In this document: piece by piece, positions 1 to 8,474 of the stretch
Numbering within the stretch: position 1 is the stretch's first letter
How the letters are laid out: each line of letters starts with the position of its first letter
Assembly: GCF_014656075.1 (NCBI RefSeq)
Contig: NZ_BNBS01000017.1
Coordinates: 1 to 64,000 of the forward strand
DNA: 64,000 bases
Reading direction: 5' to 3'
Source: Streptomyces hydrogenans
Lineage (GTDB): Bacteria > Actinomycetota > Actinomycetes > Streptomycetales > Streptomycetaceae
Notes under the pieces: generated by a model
Told to the model about the DNA's origin: nothing
Database searches by the model: none
The model's input: the letters and a program-made list of their open reading frames with translations, nothing else
Translations under genes and position numbers: made by a program

Positions 1-1701
1 GGCGCGCTGGCCGGGGTCCGCGAGGTGCTGGCCCGGGGCGGCGCGCCCGAGACGCTGGCCGGACAGGTCCCCGCCGCGCGCGGCGGGCAGGCCGCCGAGG
101 CCCTGACCGAGGACCCGTGGCGGCTGCTGGCCGTCACCGGGGTGCGGCCGGAGCAGGCCGACGGCTTCGCGCGGGCGCTGCTGGGCGGCGCCTGCGGGCC
201 GGACGATCCGCGCCGGGCCGTCGCCCTGACCGTGTGGCTGCTGGACCGGGCCGCCCTCCGGGGCCACACCGCGCTCACCCTCGACGAGGTGGCGGCCGGA
301 CTCGCCCGGCACGAGGTCCCCGACCCGGAGAAGGCCGTCGAGACGGCCGTCTCCGAGGGCGCCGTCCTGGTCTTCCAGGAGGAGGAGCCCGAGGGGGCCG
401 AGCCGGAGGACGCCGAGGAGGGCGAGCCGTCCGAGGCGGCCGTCGCGAGCGACGAAGGCCCGGTGGAGCCCCCGCTGCTCGGACTCGACCGGTACGCGCT
501 GGCCGAGGAGAGCCTCGCGGACGGACTGGCCCGGCTGGTGCGCACCGTCACCGCCGAGGAGTGGGACGGCGGCGAGCTGGAGCGGGCCGTGGGCGGCCAC
601 GGCCTGGTGCTGCACACCGGCGGCGAGGCCGCGCGGGCCGAGCCCCTGGCGCTGGCCGCCGCCGCGCGGGAGCGCGGGCTGCGGGTCCTGGTCACCGTGC
701 ACGACGCCGAGCGCCCGGGCGACGGGGAGCGGGCCGCCGGGACGACGGTGCCACTGGCCGCGCTGCTCTCCGGGACGGCCGGTCCGGGCCGGGACGAGGA
801 GGGCGCGCTCGCCCTGGACCTGCTGGTGGTGCTCGACGCGCCGCAGCTGGACGTGGAGACGGGCGCGATGCTCGTCGAGGCGCTGCCGGACGGCTGCCGG
901 CTGGTCCTCGGCGGCGATCCGGAGGTCCTCGGGTCGGCCGGTCCCGGCGCGGTGTTCGCCGACGCGCTCGCGGCCCGCGTCTGCCCCCGGGTGGCCTCCC
1001 GCCGCCCGGACCCGGGCCCGCTGGGCGAGCTGGTCTCCGGCATCGGCGTCGGCGAGCTGAACCAGGTCGAGGCCCCCGGCAAGGAGGTCGTGATCGTCCC
1101 CGTGCGGGACGCCGGCGAGGCCGTGCACCGCACGGTCCAGCTGGTCGCGGACTCGGTGCCGCGCGCCTTCGGGCTCTCCCCCGAGCAGACCCGGGTGATC
1201 ACGGTCGGCCACGGCGGCTCGGCCGGGACGCGCGCGCTCAACACGGCCCTCAAGCAGCGGCTGAACCCCGGCCCGGGCCGCTTCGGCGGCTACGACCCGG
1301 GCGACCGGGTGGCGTACGCGCCGGCGCCCGGCCGCACGGTGACGGGCACGGTCCTCGGGGCCGACCCCGAGGGCCTGCGGCTGAGCACGGGCGAGGGCGA
1401 GGTCGTCGTACCGAAGGAGCGGGTGGAGTCGGCGCTGCGGCACGGCTGGGCGCTGACCGCGCACCAGGCGGCCGGCGGCCGGTGGCCCGCGGTGGTGGTG
1501 GTGCTGCCGGGCGACGCGGCGCCGGGCCTGAGCCGGCCCTGGGTCTACACGGCCTTCGGCCGGGCCGAGCGCCACCTGTCGGTGGTGCACGGGGTGGACC
1601 AGGCGCTGCCCCGGTCGGTCGCCGAGGTCCTCGCGCCGGCGCGCACGACCCGCCTCCGGCCGCTCCTGATCGGTCTCCTCGCCACGCCCGACGAGGAGTG
1701 A
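1..1701 (+). CDS. RecD2-like helix-hairpin-helix protein with degenerate ATPase motifs (5' end outside window)
   Basis: The frame is open to base 1, so the gene starts upstream. The first part has a helix-hairpin-helix-like segment (DPWRLLAVTGVRPEQADGFA) as in RecD2/TraA helicases. The last 100 residues resemble the C-terminal helicase region: ALTAHQAAGGRWPAVVVV followed by WVYTAFGRAERHLSVV. Where the Walker A loop should be, the sequence reads HTGGEAARAEP, with no GKT/GKS. The Walker B position reads VVLDAPQLD rather than VVDE. An acidic, Glu-rich insert lies near bases 370-470. Family resemblance is clear, but ATP-driven helicase activity looks lost, so a DNA-binding or scaffold role is possible (inference). 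The gene ends at a strong hairpin shared with the convergent gene. Confidence 0.6.
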   Translation, partial: GALAGVREVLARGGAPETLAGQVPAARGGQAAEALTEDPWRLLAVTGVRPEQADGFARALLGGACGPDDPRRAVALTVWLLDRAALRGHTALTLDEVAAGLARHEVPDPEKAVETAVSEGAVLVFQEEEPEGAEPEDAEEGEPSEAAVASDEGPVEPPLLGLDRYALAEESLADGLARLVRTVTAEEWDGGELERAVGGHGLVLHTGGEAARAEPLALAAAARERGLRVLVTVHDAERPGDGERAAGTTVPLAALLSGTAGPGRDEEGALALDLLVVLDAPQLDVETGAMLVEALPDGCRLVLGGDPEVLGSAGPGAVFADALAARVCPRVASRRPDPGPLGELVSGIGVGELNQVEAPGKEVVIVPVRDAGEAVHRTVQLVADSVPRAFGLSPEQTRVITVGHGGSAGTRALNTALKQRLNPGPGRFGGYDPGDRVAYAPAPGRTVTGTVLGADPEGLRLSTGEGEVVVPKERVESALRHGWALTAHQAAGGRWPAVVVVLPGDAAPGLSRPWVYTAFGRAERHLSVVHGVDQALPRSVAEVLAPARTTRLRPLLIGLLATPDEE

Positions 1702-1715
1702 CGGCGGCGTCCGGC

Positions 1716-1762
1716 ACGCCGGAGGGCCGGGACACCACCTGGATGTCCCGGCCCTCCGGCGT
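1716..1762. terminator. Bidirectional terminator hairpin
   Basis: A perfect 19-base inverted repeat (1716-1734 and 1744-1762) with a 9-base loop lies between two convergent genes. It has no clear U-tract, which is usual in Streptomyces. Confidence 0.85.
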
Positions 1763-1777
1763 CCTCCCCGGGGCGCG

Positions 1778-2401
1778 TCAGCGGTCGGCGGCCACCTCAC
1801 CGGCCTCCTCGTCGTCGAAGACGGAACTGATGTCGAAGCGGCAGAGGATCCGCTCCGGGTCGGCCTGCTCGAAGGGGGTGGCCAGCCACTCCCCCGGCTC
1901 CGGGAGCTCTTCCGCGGCGGTGACCCAGAGGGTGGAGTCGCCCTCCTCCAGGCCGAACTCCTTGTGCCGGGAGGCGATCTCGTCGGGTTCGTACTCCCCG
2001 AAGAGGACGCCGAGCGCGGCGGCGGTGGAGCGTGGACCGTCCTCGTCGTGGTCCAGGTCGGCGACGCGCCGGGCCTGGGCCGCCAGCCGGCGCGGCTCGG
2101 CCACGGCGTAGTCGCGGCGGATCAGCACGCTGAGGGCGTGCGGTTCGTCAGGTCCGGCGTAGGGGGGCAGTCCGTCCTCGGCCCCGGGGATCTCGAAGGG
2201 GGTCACCTCGTCGTAGCGGTCGTAGAGGAGTTCGTCATAGGTCTCGGCGGCGGCCGCGAGGGCGTTGAAGGCCTCGTACACCGCCGTGTCGTCGTCCCCC
2301 GTGCGGTGTTCGACCGCCGCGAGGTGACGGTCCAGTGCGGTCTTGACCGCCTCCGCGGCGGCACGTACCTCGGCAGCGGTCGGCTGCGCAGCATCAGACA
2401 T
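1778..2401 (-). CDS. Conserved hypothetical protein (acidic, about 207 aa)
   Basis: I do not recognise a named domain. The protein is soluble and acidic, with an Ala-rich helical N-terminus (TAAEVRAAAEAVKTALDRHL) and many Asp/Glu. It has no signal peptide or membrane segment. The ATG at 2401 (MSDAAQP) is preferred over an in-frame start 13 codons upstream, which would run toward the divergent gene at 2449. The 47-base gap to that gene probably holds two divergent promoters. The gene ends at the hairpin 1716-1762. Confidence 0.7.
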   Translation of the reverse strand: MSDAAQPTAAEVRAAAEAVKTALDRHLAAVEHRTGDDDTAVYEAFNALAAAAETYDELLYDRYDEVTPFEIPGAEDGLPPYAGPDEPHALSVLIRRDYAVAEPRRLAAQARRVADLDHDEDGPRSTAAALGVLFGEYEPDEIASRHKEFGLEEGDSTLWVTAAEELPEPGEWLATPFEQADPERILCRFDISSVFDDEEAGEVAADR

Positions 2402-2448
2402 GGGACAGACGCTATCCGTACCAGGCCGGTGCCCGCACAATAGATGCG

Positions 2449-2637
2449 ATGCCGGAATACGAATTTGTCGACGTGTACGTGCCGCGTGGACTCTCCCGCA
2501 AGGAGACCGCGCGGCTTCTGACCGACCATGCCGAGTACGGACACTGGGAGTTGGACCGCCTCACCCTGCGCCTGGACGGGAGCCGCAGGGTGCGCCTGAA
2601 GCGGCGGATCATCCGTCAGATCCGCGCGACCTGGTGA
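2449..2637 (+). CDS. DUF5703 family small protein
   Basis: This 62-residue basic protein begins MPEYEFVDVYVPRGLSRKE and ends in an Arg-rich helix (RRVRLKRRIIRQIRATW). This is the pattern of the small DUF5703 family found throughout Streptomyces, whose function is unknown. It is transcribed divergently from the gene at 1778-2401 and stops just before the hairpin at 2646-2676. Confidence 0.8.
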   Translation: MPEYEFVDVYVPRGLSRKETARLLTDHAEYGHWELDRLTLRLDGSRRVRLKRRIIRQIRATW

Positions 2638-2645
2638 CGGACGCG

Positions 2646-2676
2646 GAAGGGGCCCCGCACGGCGCGGGGCCCCTTC
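2646..2676. terminator. Bidirectional terminator hairpin
   Basis: A perfect 13-base stem (2646-2658 and 2664-2676) with a 5-base loop sits between the convergent DUF5703 gene and chpC. Confidence 0.85.
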
Positions 2677-2695
2677 GCGTTCCGGCCGGTGCGGC

Positions 2696-3577
2696 TCAGG
2701 CGCCGCGGCGGGTGCGGCGGTAGACCAGCGAGCCCGCGAGGAGCATCCCGGCGGCGGCCGGCACGATCACGCCGAGCGGCGCGGACGAACCGGTCTCGGC
2801 CAGCTCGTCCGGCGAGGCCGGCGGCGGCGTGAGCTGCGGGCCGGGGTGGTTCGAGCCACCGTCCGAGCTGGGCGGCACACCGGGCGTACCGGGAGTGCCG
2901 GGGGTCCCGGGAGTCCCCGGCGTACCGGGCGTTCCCGGAGTGCCGGGGGTACCCGGAGTGCCCGGTGTCCCCGGAGTGCCGGGGGTCCCGGGCGTACCGG
3001 GGGTTCCCGGGGTGCCGGGAGTGCCCGGCGTTCCGGGAGTGCCGGGCGTACCCGGAGTGCCCGGCGTACCGGGGGTGCCCGGCGGGGTCTCCTCGCCGTA
3101 GCCGCCCGGCTCCTCGCCGTAGCCGCCGGGCTCCTCCTCGCCGTAGCCGCCGTCGGAGGGCTCTCCGTCGGCGCAGTCGTTGCCCATGGCGGGGTTGCCG
3201 AGGCCGATGCCCGTGACGCTGTTCCCGCAGACGTTCACGGGCACGTCGACCGGCACCACCACGGTGTTGCCGGAGGCGACGCCCGGGGAGTCGCTCGCGT
3301 GCGCGCCGCCGGACGCGCCGGGGCGGGCCTGCGCGGGGATGTTGGCACAGGAGTTGCCCATCGCCGGGTTGAGGACCCCGACGACGTCGACCGTGTTGCC
3401 GCAGGCGTTGACCGGGGCGTGGACGGGGACCTGCACGGTGTTCCCGGACGCCACTCCGGGTGAGTTCGAGGCCGAGCCGCTCGCGGCGGAATCCGCCTGC
3501 GCGATGCCGCCGCCGAGCGCGAGGACGCCTCCGGCCGCCGCGACGGTGATGATGCTCTTGCGCGTGACCTGTCGCAT
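2696..3577 (-). CDS. chpC: Long chaplin with two chaplin domains, collagen-like tract and LAETG sortase signal
   Basis: Chaplins are secreted amyloid-forming proteins that coat aerial hyphae. The 293-residue protein has a signal peptide (about 1-28, ending AQA). Two chaplin domains follow, at about 37-79 and 97-137, each with [10 protein letters not shown], paired Cys and a GNPAMGN/LNPAMGN end. A Gly-Tyr-Glu spacer (138-164) precedes about 22 Thr-Pro-Gly triplets (165-233). The end is LAETG (259-263), a hydrophobic segment and RRTRR, the cell-wall sorting signal read by class E sortases. Long chaplins usually have a short variable linker, so the Gly-X-Y tract is unusual. The neighbouring chpH fits the chpC-chpH pair known in S. 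coelicolor. The exact paralogue name (A, B or C) rests on that context. Confidence 0.9.
   Translation of the reverse strand: MRQVTRKSIITVAAAGGVLALGGGIAQADSAASGSASNSPGVASGNTVQVPVHAPVNACGNTVDVVGVLNPAMGNSCANIPAQARPGASGGAHASDSPGVASGNTVVVPVDVPVNVCGNSVTGIGLGNPAMGNDCADGEPSDGGYGEEEPGGYGEEPGGYGEETPPGTPGTPGTPGTPGTPGTPGTPGTPGTPGTPGTPGTPGTPGTPGTPGTPGTPGTPGTPGTPGTPGTPGVPPSSDGGSNHPGPQLTPPPASPDELAETGSSAPLGVIVPAAAGMLLAGSLVYRRTRRGA
2879..3085 (-). repeat. 9-bp tandem repeat encoding Gly-Thr-Pro triplets inside chpC
   Basis: There are about 23 consecutive 9-base units. On the coding strand they read Thr-Pro-Gly (22 times), flanked by Pro-Pro-Gly and Val-Pro-Pro. Synonymous differences between units are frequent, so the amino acid pattern is kept more strictly than the DNA. 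In the Gly-X-Y register this is a collagen-like G-T-P repeat. Confidence 0.95.
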
Positions 3578-3661
3578 AGCTTGCTTACCTGCCTTTTCGG
3601 CAATTCGCCTGATCGGCGTGGGATGAGGGCCACCGGGCCCGTGCCCGGGGCGGAATCGCCA

Positions 3662-3698
3662 CCGGCCCCGGAGTGCATGGCACGCACTCCGGGGCCGG
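3662..3698 (-). terminator. Terminator downstream of chpH
   Basis: A 15-base perfect stem (3662-3676 and 3684-3698) with a 7-base loop lies just after the chpH stop codon. It separates chpH from chpC, so the two chaplins are probably transcribed independently. Confidence 0.8.
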
Positions 3699-3731
3699 AC
3701 GGCTCACGCCCTCAAGGGGCGGGGCACAACG

Positions 3732-3965
3732 TCAGGCGTTGACGCAGGTGTTGCCGAAGGCGGGGTTCAGCAGACCGATCACGGAGACCGTGTTGCCGCA
3801 GACGTTCACGGGAACGTGAACCGGGACCTGCACGACGTTGCCCGAGAGGACACCGGGGGAACCGATGGCCGCACCCTGGGCACCCGCGTCGGCGACGGCC
3901 ATGCCCGCGCCCGCGAGAACGAGACCGCCGGTGGCAGCCGCAGCAGCGACGACCTTCTTGATCAT
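3732..3965 (-). CDS. chpH: Short chaplin ChpH
   Basis: This 77-residue secreted protein has a signal peptide (about 1-26, ending AVADA) and one chaplin domain (about 35-77: GSPGVLSGNVVQVPVHVP, then CGNTVSVIGLLNPAFGN and a second Cys). Short chaplins self-assemble into amyloid fibrils that lower surface tension for aerial growth. The start has a strong ribosome site (AGGAGGA, 4-5 bases before ATG at 3965). Position next to the long chaplin, length and C-terminus fit ChpH of S. coelicolor. A dedicated hairpin follows at 3662-3698. Confidence 0.92.
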   Translation of the reverse strand: MIKKVVAAAAATGGLVLAGAGMAVADAGAQGAAIGSPGVLSGNVVQVPVHVPVNVCGNTVSVIGLLNPAFGNTCVNA

Positions 3966-4117
3966 TATTCCTCCTAGTTGACAAGTGCGGCCCCAGCCGC
4001 GGACCGCAACACCTGTAACGAGGGGGAAGGGAGAGGGCTACGAGCCCTCGGGGTCATTCACTCTTTCCGGTCACGGCCAAACGCGCTGCCGAATTCCGGG
4101 CCGGGCCGGCCCCTCGG

Positions 4118-5443
4118 TCAGCAGGCGTCCAGGAAGCGGTCCAGGACGCGCACGCCGAACTTCAGGCCGTCGACCGGGACGCGCTCGTCGACGCCGTGGA
4201 ACATTCCGGCGAAGTCCAGCTCCGGCGGCAGCTGGAGCGGGGCGAAGCCGAAGCAGCGGATGCCGAGGTCGTCGAAGGACTTGGCGTCGGTGCCGCCGGA
4301 GAGCATGTACGGGACGGCGCGGGCGATCGGGTCCTCGGCGCGCAGGGCGACCTGCATGGCGTCCACCAGGGCGCCGTCGAAGCTGGTCTCCAGGGCCTTG
4401 TCGCCGTGGACGTCCTCGCGCTTCACCTTGGGGCCGAGGATCCGGTCGAGGTCGGCCAGGAACTCCTGCTCGTAGCCGGGCAGGAAGCGGCCGTCGACGT
4501 GGGCGGTGGCCTGGCCGGGGATCACGTTCACCTTGTAGCCGGCGCCGAGCATGGTCGGGGCGGCGGAGTTGCGCAGGGTGGCGCCGACCATCTTGGCGAT
4601 GCCGCCCAGCTTGGCCAGGGTGCCGTCCATGTCCTCGGGGTCGAGCGGGGTGCCCAGCGCGTCGGACAGCTCGTCGAGGAAGCTGCGGACGGTCTTGGTG
4701 ACGCGGACCGGCCACTGGTGGCGGCCGAGCCGGCCGACCGCCTCGCACAGCTCGGTGATGGCGTTGTCGGAGTTGGTCATCGAGCCGTGGCCCGCCGTGC
4801 CCTCGACGGTGAGCCGCATCCAGTGCATGCCCTTCTGGGCGGTCTCGACCAGGTAGAGGCGCAGGTTCTCGTTGACGGTGAAGGAGAAGCCGCCGACCTC
4901 GCCGATGGCCTCGGTGACGCCGTCGAAGACGTCCCGGTGCTTGTCGACCAGGTGGCGGGCGCCGTAGGTGCCGCCGGCCTCCTCGTCGGCCAGGAAGGCG
5001 AGGACGATGTCGCGCGGGGGCTTGCGGCCGCTGCGCAGCCGGTCGCGGACGACCGCGAGGGTCATCGCGTCCATGTCCTTCATGTCGACGGCGCCGCGGC
5101 CCCAGACGCAGCCGTCGGCGACCTCGCCGGAGAAGGGGTGGTGGGTCCAGTCGGCGGCGTCGGCCGGGACCACGTCGGTGTGACCGTGGATGAGGAGCGC
5201 CGGGCGGGAGGGGTCCTCGCCCTCGATGCGGGCCACGGTGGAGGCCCGGCCCTGGTGGGACTCGATGATCTTCGGTTCGAGGCCGACCTCGGCGAGCTTC
5301 TCGGCGACGTACTCGGCCGCGGCGCGCTCCCCGGGACCGGAGTGGTCGCCGTAGTTGCTGGTGTCTATGCGGATGAGGTCCCGGCAGAGGTCCACGACCT
5401 CGTCCTCGCCCGAGACGGTCCGGCCGGTGTTCGACTCGCTCAC
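4118..5443 (-). CDS. M20/M25/M40 family metallopeptidase
   Basis: This is a probable zinc-dependent aminoacylase, dipeptidase or carboxypeptidase of the cytoplasm (441 aa). M20 motifs are visible: LLIHGHTDVVPAD with ligands His88 and Asp90, WGRGAVDMK with bridging Asp120, and LADEEAGG with catalytic Glu154 and ligand Glu155. Later segments (SGGTDAKSF and the His near the C-terminus in GMFHGVDERVP) fit the remaining ligands. The GTG at 5443 was chosen because GGAGGAAG lies about 5 bases before it; the longer upstream frame has non-protein-like composition. The substrate is not predictable. A 152-base gap separates it from chpH, so they are not an obvious operon. Confidence 0.9.
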   Translation of the reverse strand: MSESNTGRTVSGEDEVVDLCRDLIRIDTSNYGDHSGPGERAAAEYVAEKLAEVGLEPKIIESHQGRASTVARIEGEDPSRPALLIHGHTDVVPADAADWTHHPFSGEVADGCVWGRGAVDMKDMDAMTLAVVRDRLRSGRKPPRDIVLAFLADEEAGGTYGARHLVDKHRDVFDGVTEAIGEVGGFSFTVNENLRLYLVETAQKGMHWMRLTVEGTAGHGSMTNSDNAITELCEAVGRLGRHQWPVRVTKTVRSFLDELSDALGTPLDPEDMDGTLAKLGGIAKMVGATLRNSAAPTMLGAGYKVNVIPGQATAHVDGRFLPGYEQEFLADLDRILGPKVKREDVHGDKALETSFDGALVDAMQVALRAEDPIARAVPYMLSGGTDAKSFDDLGIRCFGFAPLQLPPELDFAGMFHGVDERVPVDGLKFGVRVLDRFLDAC

Positions 5444-5606
5444 GCTGCTTCCTCCCACGACGTGCCCCACGTGCTTGCTGGTGGTCTCCCCCATCCTCCC
5501 GCGCCCCCGCCCCGGCGGCGCAAGGGCGTCCACCGGCCGACACACCGCCGACACATGCCGAGACGGGGTGCCCGGCGGGGCGGAGGGGGCGGGTGGGGCG
5601 GGCGAG

Positions 5607-5627
5607 GGGGTGGTGATCGACCACCCC
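5607..5627. promoter_or_regulatory. Small perfect inverted repeat upstream of tRNA-Leu
   Basis: Arms GGGGTGGT and ACCACCCC (8 bases, 5-base loop) lie in the 242-base spacer between the peptidase start and the tRNA. It could be an operator for the peptidase gene or part of the tRNA promoter region. Nothing else distinctive was seen in this spacer. Confidence 0.3.
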
Positions 5628-5685
5628 GAATGTTTGCTATGGTTTTCCTCGTCGGAACGGCCCAGGGCCGCGAGACACACACCCT

Positions 5686-5773
5686 GTCCGGGTGGCGGAA
5701 TGGCAGACGCGCTAGCTTGAGGTGCTAGTGCCCTTTATCGGGCGTGGGGGTTCAAGTCCCCCCTCGGACACCA
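5686..5773 (+). tRNA. tRNA-Leu (anticodon GAG)
   Basis: The acceptor stem GTCCGGG pairs with CTCGGAC (one G-U), followed by A and an encoded CCA at 5771-5773. The anticodon stem CTAGC/GCTAG encloses the loop TTGAGGT, giving anticodon GAG, which reads CUC/CUU. A long variable arm (about 5726-5746) and the T-loop TTCAAGT complete a class II tRNA of 88 bases. Confidence 0.97.
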
Positions 5774-5777
5774 GTGG

Positions 5778-5810
5778 AAGTCCCGGTCGAGATTCTCTCG
5801 GCCGGGACTT
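5778..5810 (+). terminator. Terminator after tRNA-Leu
   Basis: A 15-base-pair stem (5778-5792 and 5796-5810, one G-U) with a 3-base loop lies 4 bases after the tRNA 3' end. Confidence 0.85.
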
Positions 5811-5840
5811 CGGCGTTCGCGGACGAGGTGAGGCGGAGCC

Positions 5841-6776
5841 GTGCGAAGGAAGAGGGTGCCGGCCGCGCCGCTGCCGCAGCGGGACGGGGTCGACGCCGTG
5901 CGGCTGCGGCTGCCGGAGGACCCGGAGGGGGTCTGGCCGACGGTGGGGGCGTATCTGCTCGGCCGGTACGGGACGGCGGTCGGCGCGGAGCGGATCGGCG
6001 CGATGCTGGAGGCGGGGCGGTTCGTCGGCGCCGACGGGCGGGCGGCGGCGGGAGCGGAGCCGTACGAGCCGGGGCGGTGGCTGTGGTTCCACCGGGACCT
6101 GCCGGCCGAGGAGCGGGTGCCGTTCGAGATCGGCGTGGTCCACCGCGACGAGCGGATCCTGGTGGCGGACAAGCCGCACTTCCTGGCGACGACCCCGCGC
6201 GGCCGGCATGTGGCGCAGACGGCGGTGGCGCGGCTGCGGGCGGAGCTGGAGCTGCCGGCGCTCCAGCCGGCGCACCGGCTGGACCGGCTGACGGCGGGCC
6301 TGGTGCTCTTCGTGCTGCGGCCGGAGGACCGGGGGGCGTACCAGCTGCTGTTCAAGGAGCGGCGGGTGCGCAAGGAGTACGAGGCGGTGGCGGCGTACGA
6401 CCCCGGGGTGGAGCTGCCGGTGACGGTGCGCAGCCGGATCGAGAAGGAGCGGGGGGTGCTGGCCGCCCGGGAGGTGCCGGGCGAGCCGAACGCGGTGAGC
6501 CGGATCGAGCTGGTGGAGCGGCGGGGCGGTCTCGGGCGGTACCGGCTGCTGCCGGAGACCGGGAAGACGCATCAGCTGCGGGTGCACATGAACGCGCTGG
6601 GGCTGCCGATCCTGGACGATCCGCTCTATCCGGTGGTGCGGGAGGACGGGCCGGAGGACTACCGGCGACCGCTGCGGCTGCTGGCGCGGGCGCTGGAGTT
6701 CACCGACCCGTTCACGGGTGAGGAGAGGCGGTTCGTCAGCCGCCTCTCGCTCGGTCCGCTCAGTGGCCCCGGCTGA
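5841..6776 (+). CDS. RluA-family pseudouridine synthase
   Basis: This protein isomerises specific uridines in RNA (probably rRNA or tRNA) to pseudouridine. It has 311 residues. The catalytic-Asp motif HRLDRLTAGL is at about 148-157, and LPETGKTHQLRVHMNALG with LDDPLYP near 235-265 is the second RluA signature. The N-terminus has an S4-like region (AYLLGRYGTAVGAERIGAMLEAGRFVGADG). Start is GTG at 5841. The gene follows the tRNA terminator and overlaps the convergent metallo-beta-lactamase-fold gene by 17 bases at the 3' end. The RNA target cannot be told from sequence alone. Confidence 0.9.
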   Translation: MRRKRVPAAPLPQRDGVDAVRLRLPEDPEGVWPTVGAYLLGRYGTAVGAERIGAMLEAGRFVGADGRAAAGAEPYEPGRWLWFHRDLPAEERVPFEIGVVHRDERILVADKPHFLATTPRGRHVAQTAVARLRAELELPALQPAHRLDRLTAGLVLFVLRPEDRGAYQLLFKERRVRKEYEAVAAYDPGVELPVTVRSRIEKERGVLAAREVPGEPNAVSRIELVERRGGLGRYRLLPETGKTHQLRVHMNALGLPILDDPLYPVVREDGPEDYRRPLRLLARALEFTDPFTGEERRFVSRLSLGPLSGPG

Positions 6777-7389
6777 TCCACTCCTCCAGGTGCGGGGCCT
6801 CCGCGCCGATGGTGGTGGAGTCGCCGTGCCCGGTGCGGACCACCGTCTCCGGCGGGAGGGTCAGGAGCTTCCCGCGGATCGAGTCGACGATCGTGGGGAA
6901 GTCCGAGAAGGACCGGCCGGTGGCGCCGGGGCCGCCCTGGAAGAGGGTGTCTCCGGTGAAGACGGTGCCCAGGTCGGGGGCGTACAGGCAGACCGCCCCG
7001 GGGGCGTGGCCGGGGGTGTGGAGGACCTTCAGGTCCGTCCCGGCGATGGTGAGGACCTGGCCGTCGGCGAGTTCGCCGTCGGGGCTGTGGTCGGGGTGGG
7101 TGAGCTTCCACAGCGGCTGGTCGGCGGGGTGCAGCAGGACGCGCGCGCCGGTGGCGGCGGCGAGCGCGGGTGCAGCGCCGACGTGGTCGTCGTGGGCGTG
7201 GGTGCAGACGATGGCGCGCAGGGCGCGGCCGTCGAGGGCTTCGAGGACGGCGTCGGCGTCATGGGCGGCGTCGATGACGATGGCCTCGGTGTCGTCGCCG
7301 ACGATCCAGACGTTGTTGTCGACCTCCCAGGTGCCGCCGTCGAGGCTGAAGGTGCCGGAGGTGACCAGGTGGTCGATGCGGGCGGTCAT
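6760..7389 (-). CDS. Metallo-beta-lactamase-fold hydrolase paired with mycothiol dehydrogenase
   Basis: The protein (209 aa) carries the zinc motif THAHDDH with downstream HTPGHAPG and GDTLFQGGPG, typical of glyoxalase II-like MBL hydrolases. Its ATG shares one base with the TGA of the preceding mycothiol dehydrogenase, so translation is probably coupled. Actinobacteria commonly pair these genes. The hydrolase is thought to act on mycothiol thioesters such as S-formylmycothiol, giving free mycothiol and formate. That substrate is inferred from context. Confidence 0.85.
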   Translation of the reverse strand: MTARIDHLVTSGTFSLDGGTWEVDNNVWIVGDDTEAIVIDAAHDADAVLEALDGRALRAIVCTHAHDDHVGAAPALAAATGARVLLHPADQPLWKLTHPDHSPDGELADGQVLTIAGTDLKVLHTPGHAPGAVCLYAPDLGTVFTGDTLFQGGPGATGRSFSDFPTIVDSIRGKLLTLPPETVVRTGHGDSTTIGAEAPHLEEWISRGH

Positions 7390-8474
7390 CACAGCACCAC
7401 CACCGAGCGCAGCACGTCGCCCTCGTGCATGCGGGCGAAGGCCTTCTCGACCTCGTCGAGGGCGATGGTCTCGGTGACGAAGGCGCCGAGGTCGATGCGG
7501 CCCTGCCGGTGCAGGTCGATGAGCATCGGGAAGTCGCGGGACGGCAGGCAGTCGCCGTACCAGGACGACTTGAGGGAGCCGCCGCGGCCGAAGACGTCGA
7601 GCAGGGGGAGTTCGAGCCGCATCTCGGGGGTGGGGACGCCGACGAGGACGACGGTGCCGGCGAGGTCGCGGGCGTAGAAGGCCTGCTGGTAGGTCTCCGG
7701 GCGGCCGACGGCCTCGATGACGACGTCGGCTCCGAAGCCGCCGGTCAGTTCCCGGATCGCCTCGACGGGGTCGGTGGCGCGGGAGTCGACGGTGTCGGTG
7801 GCTCCCATCTCCTTCGCCTTGGCCAGCTTCCGCTCGTCGACGTCGACGGCGATGATCTTCGAGGCTCCGGCGAGGCGGGAGCCGACGATCGCGGCGTCGC
7901 CGACGCCTCCGCAGCCGATGACGGCGACGGTGTCGCCCCGGGAGACGTTCCCGGTGTTGATCGCGGCGCCGATGCCGGCCATCACGCCGCAGCCGAGGAG
8001 GCCGGCGATCTCGGGGGCGACGGCCGGATCGACCTTGGTGCACTGGCCGGCGGCGACCAGGGTCTTCTCGGCGAAGGCGCCGATGCCGAGGGCCGGGGAG
8101 AGCTCCGTGCCGTCGAGCAGGGTCATCCGCTGCTCGGCGTTGTGGGTGGCGAAGCAGTACCAGGGGCGGCCGCGGCGGCAGGCGCGGCACTGGCCGCAGA
8201 CGGCCCGCCAGTTGAGGATCACGTAGTCGCCGGGGGCGACGTCGGTGACGCCCTCGCCGACCGACTCGACGATGCCGGCGGCCTCGTGGCCCAGCAGGAA
8301 GGGGAAGTCGTCGTTGATCCCGCCCTGCTTGTAGTGCAGGTCGGTGTGGCAGACGCCGCACGCCTGGATCCGTACGACGGCCTCGCCGGGGCCGGGATCG
8401 GGGACGACGATCGTCTCGATCCGCACCGGCTCGTCCCGCCCGGGGGCGATGACCCCCCGCACGTGCTGTGGCAT
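7389..8474 (-). CDS. mscR: S-(hydroxymethyl)mycothiol dehydrogenase
   Basis: This NAD-dependent zinc alcohol dehydrogenase (361 aa) oxidises the formaldehyde-mycothiol adduct; the same family acts as S-nitrosomycothiol reductase. The catalytic zinc site is GVCHTD with LLGHEAAG. The structural zinc site is the cysteine row in [12 protein letters not shown] plus WYC. A Rossmann GxGGVG ([11 protein letters not shown]) and the long loop [16 protein letters not shown] are as in mycothiol-dependent enzymes. ATG at 8474 (MPQHVRGV) is preceded by a GAAGGGAAG ribosome site. Stop and next start overlap as TGATG with the hydrolase, forming a two-gene detoxification operon. Confidence 0.93.
   Translation of the reverse strand: MPQHVRGVIAPGRDEPVRIETIVVPDPGPGEAVVRIQACGVCHTDLHYKQGGINDDFPFLLGHEAAGIVESVGEGVTDVAPGDYVILNWRAVCGQCRACRRGRPWYCFATHNAEQRMTLLDGTELSPALGIGAFAEKTLVAAGQCTKVDPAVAPEIAGLLGCGVMAGIGAAINTGNVSRGDTVAVIGCGGVGDAAIVGSRLAGASKIIAVDVDERKLAKAKEMGATDTVDSRATDPVEAIRELTGGFGADVVIEAVGRPETYQQAFYARDLAGTVVLVGVPTPEMRLELPLLDVFGRGGSLKSSWYGDCLPSRDFPMLIDLHRQGRIDLGAFVTETIALDEVEKAFARMHEGDVLRSVVVL

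Noticed and set aside
2879..3085. CRISPR-like array from the regular 9-bp repeats
   Set aside because: Units are directly adjacent without spacers and encode an in-frame protein repeat in chpC; no cas gene is nearby.
5686..5773. tRNA-Leu as an integration site for a mobile element
   Set aside because: No integrase, excisionase or repeated tRNA 3' end was seen on either side; flanking genes are ordinary chromosomal genes.
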